Below, piece by piece: positions 8,001 through 17,276 of a stretch of 64,000 nt of DNA. Numbering within the stretch: the stretch's first letter is position 1; every line of letters starts with the position of its first letter. The DNA comes from JBFWWP01 sp050246115 (GTDB lineage Bacteria > Planctomycetota > UBA8108 > UBA1146 > JAJFFE01), in the NCBI GenBank assembly GCA_050246115.1, contig JBFWWP010000009.1:1-64000 (forward strand). Direction: 5' to 3'. The position numbers and the translations under genes were made by a program. A model generated the notes under the pieces. The model worked only from the letters and a program-made list of their open reading frames with translations. It had not been told where the DNA came from and did not search any database.

Positions 8001-11000
8001 TCGCCCGGGAGTTGCGGGTGCGTGAGATCCGCCAGCGGACTCCCGCCCTCGCCGCTCAAGGTCATGGCTCGAGCGACCTCGACTTCGCGCCCGAACCGGT
8101 CGTAGGTTCGCGCGGTCACATTGCCATGATCGTTGAGCGGCGGACTGACGCTGAGATCACGGTGCGTGACCACCTCCAAGGAGGCGGGTCCGCGGGCATC
8201 CGTCGACTCGACGACGTGACCGCGGGCGTCGTAGCGGAACCGGGCGGCCTGGCCCAACGTGTCCACCGTGCGCAGCACGCGGTCGAGCAGGTCGTAAGCG
8301 TGCGTACTCCAGTACACCGCCGACGACACGAGCGCGCCACCGACTCCGAGTTCACGCTCAGTGATCCGCTCCTCGATCACACGATCACCCAGGTCGTAGT
8401 AGGTTTCCACGTCCGACCAGGTCTGCGCGAAGTCCGCGGTGCGAGCGACGGCTCCACTCGCGCTCCGGACCTTGCGTCCGAGGCGATCGTAGCGGGTGAG
8501 CAGCATCTTCCCCGCCGGATCATCGACGCGCGTGACCGCACCCATGCGATCGAAGTGCGACGCCGTCGTCGCGGTGTCGACCACGCCGCCGGTCGCATCG
8601 AGTAGCTGGGCGTGCACGAGCACCTGCCGGTTGCGCTCATCGAACTCGTAGTGCGTCTCCGCCAGCGTACGGAAAGACATCGCTCCCTCGACGTCGAGCG
8701 GTTGTGCAAAGGGCTGCACCTCGCTCGAGTCGAGTCCGAGTCCGCTCACGCGGCTCACAACCACGTTGCCGGCGGGGTCGTAGATGGTGGTCTCGATTGC
8801 ACCGTTGGGTCGGGACACCTGCACCAGGCGGTCGAACTCGTCGTAGTGGTACGTGATCAGGTCGCCGAACAGCCCACCTGAGTTGCCGTGATCGACCGCG
8901 TCACTCTCGCAAACCAGGTTGCCGCCGCCGTCATAGCCGTAGACCTTGAATGAGGCCAAGGGGTCCACGTTGAAGGAGGCCGGAACCCCGGTCGCCATGA
9001 GCGATGGCTGGCCATAACCACTCAGGGTGCCGTTCTCCGGGAAGCCCGGCCCGCCAAGATACACCGGCGGTGTTGGAACCGTGCTCGCATTGTTGCCCAC
9101 GAGCTTGAAACGAAGGAGCCCACGTTCGTCGTAGGCGTAGTTGGTGATGTAGCCCCGTGGGTCGACCTCCTCGATGAGCTGCTGGTCGATGCTGTAGAAG
9201 TAGAGCCACGTACGGGCTTCGGCCTCAGCGAGCACGCCTCCCAGTCGATAAGTCTCGGAACGCGCAACCAGGTTGCCGGCGAAGTCGTACTTGTACGCGG
9301 TGACCCAGCGCTCGGGAACGAGGCGTGTGACCCCGTCATCGGCAAGGATCTCGGGGCCGCCCGGCAACGCGGTCCCGTCCCAGTCGACCCAGCCGTGTTG
9401 CACTTCCTCCCGAATGAGCTTGCTGGCCGCGCTATAGTACAGAAGCTTCTCGAATCCGAGCGGGTCGACCTCGCGGTACGCACGGTTACGCTCATCGAAG
9501 TACTTCGTGCGCACGCGACCGAGAGGATCGGTCACCACGGTGGTGTTGCCGAAGATATCATAGCCATAGGTCGTCTGTCGGCCGACAGTCGAGGCCGGCT
9601 CAGGCGTGACGCGGTCCGTACCCCGCGGGAGCGCCCAGGCCGGGTCATCCTCCGTCGTGCTCGACAGGAACCCGCCCTGGGCCCCTGGCCAATTCATGTC
9701 GGACTGACCCAATAGCGCGGGGTACGGACTCGCGACGACGCTGAGACTCTCGCCCGTATTCCCAGGGTCGGCGCTCGAGTAGTAGTCGTAGGTGGTGGCT
9801 ACCCCCTCGGGGTTCACCTCGACGAGCAATCGTCCTCCGGGGCCGAAGCGGTACACCTGGATGGCTTCGCCGCTCGTCGAGTTGTCCGGTCGCGTCGTCT
9901 CCGGAAACCGAACGCCGACGACATTGCCGTCCGACCCGGACTGGAGACCCGTCGGGAGCGAGTCCGCGAAGGCATAGTCCCCTATGCCGGGCGTCGGTAA
10001 GCCGAAAGCATCGACGAGCGCTTGCACTGAAGCGGGGAGCGCTCCGGCTACTTGATAGTCCAGGTAAGAGCGGGTGCGCAGGTTCGTGGCTGACTGGTTC
10101 CCGTAGGCGTAGTAGCCGGGCTGGCCGCTCTGCCAAGTACCCGGCGCGACGACATCGGGATTCCTGGGATCCCACTCCTCGATGACTTGCGCGAAGATGG
10201 GCTCGAAGCGCCTCTTCGTCAGGGTCAGGTAGCCACTGGCGGCGTCGGGCTCGAAGGTGAGAAAGCGAACGAAGTGTCCGCCCCACGCGGAGGGTCGCGG
10301 TGAACTGACGATGAGCCGCGTGACGCCGAACGCGTGCTCCGTCGTCACACCCCCTGTGGTTTCGTCGTACTCGGTCGCGACACAGTTGCCGTTGGGATAA
10401 ACGGTGAGGATCGGTTGGCCTTTGGCGTTGCGCTTGTAGTACGTGGCCCAGGTGCACGGCTCAGAGCAGGGCAGCGGCTCGCCGCTGGGACCGTAGAGCA
10501 CCGTGGACACGTCCTCAGCCTGCTGCAGACGCCCTTCCCACGCCTCGAGGCGCCCGTGGCCCCCGAACACCCAGCCCTTCGGCTGAATCACGCTCTGGAG
10601 CGAACCCGAAGCATCGAAGTTCGCCGTGCGAATCCCGCCCCCGGCATTGATCCGCGTCACCCGCAGAAAAGTCTCCGCTTGGCCGATCGCAACCTCGGAG
10701 GCGGAACACGGATGCTTGCCGGGAAACTCCGACGCTTGGTAGGTCGTGGTGCCCCCGCGGACCTCCTCCATGAGCTGTAGGATGGTGTCCGCGAACTCCA
10801 TCCCGCCGCCCGCGTCACAGTGCATCTGCACTTGAGCTTCGAGCGCCAGTTGGTAGGCGGTCACATCGCCGTAGAGCGTCTCCGTGACTCTGGCTTTCTT
10901 GTCATCGTACTTGATGCGTAGGAACGGCTTGTCGAGATCGACGCCGTCCTCGGCGTAGATGTGGGTGAGGAGCGGAATGATGAACTGGCTACCCGCATTG

Positions 11001-13303
11001 GGAACGAGGTGATTCGCGGGATCTACGCTCTGGGTGATGGGATCGATCGAAACGCTCTGCTGCACCACCGTCGCCTCGCCCAAGCGGAAGTGGGAACGGT
11101 AGTCGAAATGCAAGCGCTCGCCGGGATGCGGCGTACCGCCCGGCGGCACCAGGGTCACGGCCGGCCCGCGGATCTCCGAGAGCAGGACCGCAGGGCCCAC
11201 ATACGGCTCCCAGAACTCCCCAGGCCACCCCTTCCCCTCTTCGGGGACGTCGTAGCGAATCAGCACCTGGCGCGTACCGTAGGTGACCGACTTCAGCAGC
11301 GCGCCGATACCGAAGGTGCTGTAGTTGAAGTCGTCGAGATCATTGGGATCGTCGTCCCAGTAGTCGTACTCGATGACTCGCCCCAGGGTATCGACCACGC
11401 TCGCCAATCGCTCGCGGTTGGGGATCCCCGGCACGGCTTCATAGAAACAGGTGATCTGATTGCCGTGTCGATCGCGAATGAACTGGAGGCGCCCCCCTCG
11501 CTGACGCTCCAACTCGCTACCGCCCGCGGAGAACGGGCAGTAACTGAACAGCATCCCGCCAGGCGTGCGCACCACCAGCGACTCGGCGTTCCCCGAGTTA
11601 CGGATCACCGCGAGGCGGTTGTAGCCCTCGTTCACTTGCAGGTAGAGGTCGGTCGCGCTGGGAGAGTTTCGGTAGTACTCGACTTGGCCCTCGACCACCC
11701 GCAGGAAGCCGGCACTCGGGCCGTCGCAGGTGAACCAAGGCTGGAGCCGCTGAAAGTAGTAGTGGTCCCAGCCCATTCCCAGCGCCCCCGACGCCGCCGC
11801 GAAGTAAGGCAGCGAACGGTAGGTCACCGAGAACGAGTAGTCCATGCCCCGGCCGGGTAGCTCCAAGTAGGAGCGACTGAAGTGGTAACCGCCGGAGGCC
11901 CACTCCACACCATTCTCATCGAGGATCCCGTACTTGGGGAAACCCACGAGGTTGCAGAGATCCTGCCAACCGTCGCTCACGCTCGCGTCGCCCGAACCAT
12001 GTCCCAGAACCGACTCGAAGCCCGCGTTGTTGTCCGTGCCGGGACCAATCGAGAACATCGCGAAGGGGTCGAGGCTCGATCCCCCCGAGGCCTCGGGGCA
12101 CGTGAAGTTCAAACACTCTCCACCGGCCCCCGGAAATGGCGGCAGACGAGGCGGAGCGCTGCCACCCGCTGCCGCCCCACCGCCACCACCCGCTGGTTTG
12201 GTGATGATCGGCTTGTGGAACCACCAATAGTCGGGGGGCATGCAGACGTGCTTACCGGAGAACGCGAACGGGTTACCGCCCGGTCCGCCGGTTCCGGACG
12301 AGTCCCCCATCTGCTCGGGCGGCTCATCCAAGAAGCAGAGGCCCTCCCAGCGCGCGCGACTCTCGTCACAGACCGCACTCACGACCGAACCCAAATCGAA
12401 GTCACTGCAGGCAAGATTGAGTGAGTCGACCGTCGGATCGAGGCCAGGGGCAGGCCAGGGCGCCACGATTGGAGCACCGCCGCTGAAGAGGAAGTCCAAC
12501 AACCGCACGGCGTCCGAGATGTTGATCGAGCCGTCGTCGTTCACGTCCGTGGCGTCTTGGTCGCACACAGGTCCGCCTTGGAACAAGTGCTCGAGTATGA
12601 ACGTCACATCCGCGACGTTCACCGCAAAGTCCCGATTGGCATCGCCGCGAATGAACTCACAGTCGAGAAGCGCGGGATCCGTCTCGCACTCCGGTGAGCC
12701 CACAGGACACGGACACGCCCCACCACCGCCGCCCGCTGCGGCCGCCACGGCGGCTGCGCCAGCGGCCCCAGATGCCCCGGACGGGAGCTGCGCTTCCGGA
12801 CTGCTGAGCCAGCCCGAGAGGTCGTAGAGACCGCCCGCTCCCGGTCGAGCCTCCGCGAGGGCCTCCCAAAGCAGCGACACGTCGCCACCACTGAAGATCC
12901 ACCATAGGACGACATCCCGGTCCCCGAAGGTGTTCACACCGTCCCCATCGACGTCGATCAGCTCCAAGGTCCCATCACTCGTCACTCGGCCCGCCTGCAT
13001 CTGCGCCGTCGCGCGCGCTGCCGGCCACGCAAGGAACGAGAGAAACGCGACGAGCAGCACGATGGACCGTACGCCGGAAACGGCTGCACTCCGTGAGTGC
13101 GCAACATCGGCCGCGACCGGGACGAGGGCCTCGAGTGTCGGGGCGGGGTAGGAGGGCCCGCGCGGGGTACGCGCGGCAGAGCGCGTCATCGCGCGAGGAT
13201 CAGCTTCGATCCGATCCGAGACCGAGACGAGACGGAGACGTGAAGGGAACGGGAGCGGGAACCGGCTGCAAGCGGGGTGGCGGACATTCGTCTTCTTCAG
13301 CAT
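5033..13303 (-). CDS. Secreted RHS/YD-repeat polymorphic toxin with dockerin-like modules, HINT autoprotease and C-terminal toxin
   Basis: About 2756 aa. The ATG at 13303 is chosen because GGAGG lies 7 nt upstream; an earlier in-frame start (13399) lacks this. A hydrophobic leader (VRSIVLLVAFLSFLAWP, ending ATAQ) indicates Sec export after an unusually long basic N-region; a later ATG at 13189 would give a more normal leader. Next come EF-hand motifs (DVDGDGVNTFGD, DANRDFAVNVAD, DVNDDGSINISD), a Gly/Pro-rich linker, and a long RHS repeat shell with many YDxxGR motifs. The RHS core ends YDPHTGRFLTIDPIG at about genomic 6400. A glycine-rich hydrophobic segment and a HINT domain follow (Cys at about 5750 to His-Asn at about 5341). 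The last ~100 residues (SVDDAETVLDWADE, PHIHVP, GGHVPV) are the predicted toxin; I cannot name its activity. The likely role is contact-dependent killing of competitors. Confidence 0.88.
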   Translation of the reverse strand: MLKKTNVRHPACSRFPLPFPSRLRLVSVSDRIEADPRAMTRSAARTPRGPSYPAPTLEALVPVAADVAHSRSAAVSGVRSIVLLVAFLSFLAWPAARATAQMQAGRVTSDGTLELIDVDGDGVNTFGDRDVVLWWIFSGGDVSLLWEALAEARPGAGGLYDLSGWLSSPEAQLPSGASGAAGAAAVAAAAGGGGGACPCPVGSPECETDPALLDCEFIRGDANRDFAVNVADVTFILEHLFQGGPVCDQDATDVNDDGSINISDAVRLLDFLFSGGAPIVAPWPAPGLDPTVDSLNLACSDFDLGSVVSAVCDESRARWEGLCFLDEPPEQMGDSSGTGGPGGNPFAFSGKHVCMPPDYWWFHKPIITKPAGGGGGAAAGGSAPPRLPPFPGAGGECLNFTCPEASGGSSLDPFAMFSIGPGTDNNAGFESVLGHGSGDASVSDGWQDLCNLVGFPKYGILDENGVEWASGGYHFSRSYLELPGRGMDYSFSVTYRSLPYFAAASGALGMGWDHYYFQRLQPWFTCDGPSAGFLRVVEGQVEYYRNSPSATDLYLQVNEGYNRLAVIRNSGNAESLVVRTPGGMLFSYCPFSAGGSELERQRGGRLQFIRDRHGNQITCFYEAVPGIPNRERLASVVDTLGRVIEYDYWDDDPNDLDDFNYSTFGIGALLKSVTYGTRQVLIRYDVPEEGKGWPGEFWEPYVGPAVLLSEIRGPAVTLVPPGGTPHPGERLHFDYRSHFRLGEATVVQQSVSIDPITQSVDPANHLVPNAGSQFIIPLLTHIYAEDGVDLDKPFLRIKYDDKKARVTETLYGDVTAYQLALEAQVQMHCDAGGGMEFADTILQLMEEVRGGTTTYQASEFPGKHPCSASEVAIGQAETFLRVTRINAGGGIRTANFDASGSLQSVIQPKGWVFGGHGRLEAWEGRLQQAEDVSTVLYGPSGEPLPCSEPCTWATYYKRNAKGQPILTVYPNGNCVATEYDETTGGVTTEHAFGVTRLIVSSPRPSAWGGHFVRFLTFEPDAASGYLTLTKRRFEPIFAQVIEEWDPRNPDVVAPGTWQSGQPGYYAYGNQSATNLRTRSYLDYQVAGALPASVQALVDAFGLPTPGIGDYAFADSLPTGLQSGSDGNVVGVRFPETTRPDNSTSGEAIQVYRFGPGGRLLVEVNPEGVATTYDYYSSADPGNTGESLSVVASPYPALLGQSDMNWPGAQGGFLSSTTEDDPAWALPRGTDRVTPEPASTVGRQTTYGYDIFGNTTVVTDPLGRVRTKYFDERNRAYREVDPLGFEKLLYYSAASKLIREEVQHGWVDWDGTALPGGPEILADDGVTRLVPERWVTAYKYDFAGNLVARSETYRLGGVLAEAEARTWLYFYSIDQQLIEEVDPRGYITNYAYDERGLLRFKLVGNNASTVPTPPVYLGGPGFPENGTLSGYGQPSLMATGVPASFNVDPLASFKVYGYDGGGNLVCESDAVDHGNSGGLFGDLITYHYDEFDRLVQVSRPNGAIETTIYDPAGNVVVSRVSGLGLDSSEVQPFAQPLDVEGAMSFRTLAETHYEFDERNRQVLVHAQLLDATGGVVDTATTASHFDRMGAVTRVDDPAGKMLLTRYDRLGRKVRSASGAVARTADFAQTWSDVETYYDLGDRVIEERITERELGVGGALVSSAVYWSTHAYDLLDRVLRTVDTLGQAARFRYDARGHVVESTDARGPASLEVVTHRDLSVSPPLNDHGNVTARTYDRFGREVEVARAMTLSGEGGSPLADLTHPQLPGEVIHDEWLITRAAYDLVGHVLAQTDATGRVTQYEYDGLGRLILTTHSSGATESYEYDNDNLRTAQVDENGTRIEFEYDDSHHEVRRDIVSAGRAVGSGAYQRRAYDDLDRVVWAFDSNVLGSSVDDHTCTMVYDTLGRMTHEYFDDDLQDKVVSEYDGVGNKTRLVYPWSGEDLSIGFDDQHRVSWISRDAGATNAVTYTYAGSTRRVLTRAMTAAGTGILTTATYDAVGRGSTLEHLVGGALGQRFENVFNRAGHRVSESRTYGMQPEREDMWNYDSANRLVGECEGIVAGDCQTGEQRAYWLDGAGNWRVLAKTLGGTTTTDLNEIGARNEYTSFEGESYSHDAAGNRTAAPGDRTYVYDGQKRLVAIERELPGGGTETVAQYEYFADHRRARKELGASGVGLRYLYDGARLLEIGVELGLGVAPQQAFIYGGGRGVVLRQDFASGQDHAFLADPLGSTTGLVGAAGLVETYEYDAYGQVTYGDAQGVAYAPGAQASLHGNDILYAGYLYESEVAHYWLQFRVYDPHTGRFLTIDPIGVWGDTANWGNGYGYGGANPLSGYDFMGLGWLADLAGGLIDGAISGATFGLVETTIGAQLTGADTSSLTYQAGSAVGNVVGGVAVSAATGGAGGALGVAVKGAQALGKVKDVVDGATAAVEAGTAVANGESITGAVTGVVVSATVGVVAGKALGKARGRGNSDADGGAPRDASDKPAPPPTTSPEPAKVDKVAPSDPPSANVDAGDAGGGPMCFPAGTLVATPAGDVPIEEIAAGCVVYGYDVETGQVVEREVVRTFENVTSSWVDIELDGEIVTATPEHPIWVQSERDWVPAANLRPGVTLLSQSGKLQVVRDVRTRELHVPERTFNFEVQEVHDYFVGRLAVLVHNVCPGAPNGGGGGSGGRMTPDQEALKDIVDEASLGGRKPLSVDDAETVLDWADEVEYPGVRASPNDVTGNHPGTQWDGKPHIHVPSAGRGGHVPVDPGVSPRN
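5340..6527. repeat. 1188-bp direct repeat, copy 2 (inside the intact RHS gene)
   Basis: Partner of 1580-2767. It covers the end of the RHS core, the glycine-rich segment and the whole HINT domain, stopping at VHN immediately before the toxin. A crossover anywhere in it would exchange toxin and immunity gene together. Confidence 0.9.
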
Positions 13304-13370
13304 TCGTCGCCTCCGTGGCTGAGGGTCCATCGTCGGGTAATGGTCTCGCTGGTGTGGCGGGCTGGCCGAG

Positions 13371-13399
13371 AAACTAGCTGCGTGTCCGCGGTCCAGCAA
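13371..13399 (-). promoter_or_regulatory. Candidate promoter for the RHS gene
   Basis: On the minus strand TTGCTG (13399-13394) and TAGTTT (13376-13371) are 17 nt apart, a sigma-70-like arrangement about 70 nt upstream of the chosen RHS start. The match is modest and untested. Confidence 0.3.
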
Positions 13400-13444
13400 G
13401 TGTTTCTACCATGAAATTCTCGAGAAGGTCGGCCATGTCTCTCG

Positions 13445-14113
13445 GTGATCGTGCTGGACGCCGGCTTCATCGCTGAGTCTTCGGGTGCGAACAAGGGAGA
13501 CCCTCGACGCCCGCGGAAGTGCACCGAACCACTTGCCGAGAGACTTCGCGATGCGCCCAACTCCGCTGCGCTATCGCGCAAGGTGATCCTGCGCGACGGG
13601 GCACGGTGCGCGAACCCGGCTTGCGGGTCGAGGCGCCGACTGCACGCGCATCACATCATCTTCCGGGCTCGCGGAGGCCGCACCGTGCTCGCGAACGAGG
13701 TCGCGGTGTGTGACCGTTGCCACGCACTGATCCACGCGGATCGGCTCGAGGTGTCGGGCACCGTCGACGGTGGCCTCGAGTGGAGACCTCGGCCCTGGAG
13801 CGACGCGACGCGGCTTCGATGCGCGCGCCAGCTGCACGAGCGGTTGCGGTCGCTGGTGAGCGAGGTCCATGGACTCGATGGTCAAACGGGCAGTGAGCCA
13901 TCCCACTCCCCCAGACCCCGCGACCCGATGTCCACGAACGCAGACACGCAGCGCATCGAAGCGCTCGCGCAGGGTTTGGTTCGCCTCGGCTACCGGAGGT
14001 CGGAAGCGTTCGGGAGAATCGAGCACGCGTTCGCGCGGCTCGCCGAGGAAGGCTCCAGCGCAGACGACGGGGAGGTCCTGCGGCTCGCCATCGGCAGCGG
14101 GCGTGGCGCATGA
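13445..14113 (+). pseudogene. HNH endonuclease, N-terminally truncated (copy B)
   Basis: From a GTG at 13445 the frame encodes 222 aa; only the part from about 13521 matches copy A. The HNH motif is intact (CANPACG, LHAHHIIF, CDRCHALIH) and so is the C-terminal RuvA-C-like helix (LVRLGYRRSEAFGRIEHAF). The N-terminal domain and the Ser/Thr-rich linker of copy A are missing and are replaced by 25 unrelated residues. No good ribosome-binding site precedes the start. The gene lies divergently upstream of the intact RHS gene, just as copy A lies at the 5' end of the orphan RHS cassette. It may be a remnant, or a small free-standing HNH protein, since all nuclease residues are kept. Confidence 0.6.
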
Positions 14114-14136
14114 AGTGACTCGGGGCTTGGCCGGTC
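13521..14136. repeat. 616-bp direct repeat within the HNH genes, copy 2
   Basis: Partner of 3272-3887, same orientation, no net indel. Confidence 0.85.
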
Positions 14137-14351
14137 CACGTCGCTGCGCAGCGAAGTCTCGAGGACGCGGAGAACGAGGGTCCGCATACCCTTCGGCCGC
14201 GAGCAGTTCGGTTGAGGCTCGACTCGTCTCCGACCGACGGAAGTGGCCCGGCCTAAATTGCTCGATCCAGGGCCGTCCGGTCGACGATCCGGGTCCCTCG
14301 GCCCGCGATCTGCTTCTCCAAGTCCATGCCCGTCCATGCGGCCTGAGTTAC

Positions 14352-14879
14352 TCATCGTCGGCCCGCTGTTCCAGGGTGTTCGTCGGAGCCTGCGTCCTGT
14401 CGGACCTCTGGCAGATACGGAACCCATGCCTCCGACTCCGCGATTTGCTTGAGATCTTCCATCCGTCGCATGAGGAATCGCCGCATGTGCCGAGTGACCA
14501 CGAGGGCATCGGCAAGGTGGCCCAGGAATCCCCACGGGCTCGTGAAGTCGAACACGTCGCGCACCAGTGTCGCCTCGCCACGCGGCACGAACTCGTGATC
14601 GTGGTCGAAGCGGCGAAACACGCCGCACACCATTGAGTCACGAAAGTGTCGCGGACGATCGAATGCCGTTATCTGGCTGGTGACCCGCCAACGCCAACCG
14701 AGGTGACGCGCTGACCACGTCACCTGATCACCGAGAGCGAGCAGTCCCGTCGTCACTCCACCGACCGGTCGCTCACCGGTTGCTCGGGCGGTTGCGACGT
14801 GCGCGTCGACGCTGCGACAGAGATCGAAGACCCGCTCAATCGGTGCTTCGATCAAGGTGTTTAGCTCGACGACCGGCAC
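14352..14879 (-). CDS. SRPBCC-superfamily (START/polyketide cyclase-like) protein
   Basis: A 175-aa soluble protein beginning MPVVELNTLIEAPIERVFDL, the typical first strand and helix of SRPBCC hydrophobic-ligand-binding domains. The later WSARHLGWRWRVTSQITAFD and VRDVFDFTSPWGFLG fit the ligand-binding relatives that act on or bind lipids and polyketides. The GTG at 14879 is preferred because the homology begins there and a GGAAGGGA stretch lies about 10 nt upstream; a longer in-frame extension to 15170 reads as arginine- and serine-rich nonsense and crosses the attC-like site. The substrate is unknown. It is a single gene between HNH copy B and the attC-like site, in reverse orientation to that site. 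It could be a captured cassette gene or the first core gene after the island. Confidence 0.7.
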   Translation of the reverse strand: MPVVELNTLIEAPIERVFDLCRSVDAHVATARATGERPVGGVTTGLLALGDQVTWSARHLGWRWRVTSQITAFDRPRHFRDSMVCGVFRRFDHDHEFVPRGEATLVRDVFDFTSPWGFLGHLADALVVTRHMRRFLMRRMEDLKQIAESEAWVPYLPEVRQDAGSDEHPGTAGRR

Positions 14880-15003
14880 AATCAGGGTCCCTTCCGGCGG
14901 ATCGGCCAGATCGGTGGTGCGGCTGCCGACTCGGCCGGCTGCCGGGGCTGCGAGGGATGTTCGCGAGTGGCGACCTGTCGTGGGAGCAGGTGCGGCACGT
15001 GAG

Positions 15004-15066
15004 GCCGAACAAGCCGTTGCACCTGACCGCCGCAATCGGCTGCAGGTGAACACCGAGATGTTGGGC
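15004..15066 (+). other. attC-like integron recombination site
   Basis: The 63-bp element starts GCCGAAC and ends GTTGGGC, matching the RYYYAAC / GTTRRRY simple sites of attC with one mismatch. Inside, GTTGCACCTG (15014-15023) and CAGGTGAAC (15042-15050) form the inner stem with a single extrahelical base, the hallmark of attC folding, and GCCG/CGGC extend towards the apical loop. Read through on the plus strand it gives PNKPLHLTAA, a peptide I recall as a signature of translated attC sites. No integrase gene is in the window. Confidence 0.6.
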
Positions 15067-15075
15067 AATCCATGC

Positions 15076-17031
<1,956 letters not shown>

Positions 17032-17276
17032 GAAACTCCTGTTCGGGTGTTCCGCTCCTGGAACTCCCGCACCGAGTCGCCGGGGCGGGCACTGTCTCTC
17101 GCGAAACCGATCGGGCTAACACGACCCTACGCGGGCGGGGGAAGCGAGGTCGCACCTCCCCGGTTCGGACCGAGCCGCGCCAAACGTCCACGCGCGACTC
17201 GATCGAGCTCGTGCAAGAGGGAGGATGCCACGCCACGCCGAGGATTTCACCCTCTCCTCGGGTCCTTTTCGACGTC

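Noticed and set aside
6416..8605. A 729-codon plus-strand open frame inside the RHS gene
   Set aside because: It is the complement of repeated YD motifs in high-GC sequence, without a ribosome-binding site or recognisable domain. The minus-strand RHS frame is clearly the coding one.
13304..13399. A longer RHS start at 13399
   Set aside because: The ATG at 13303 has GGAGG at the right distance, whereas the longer version adds 32 unrelated residues and no better leader.
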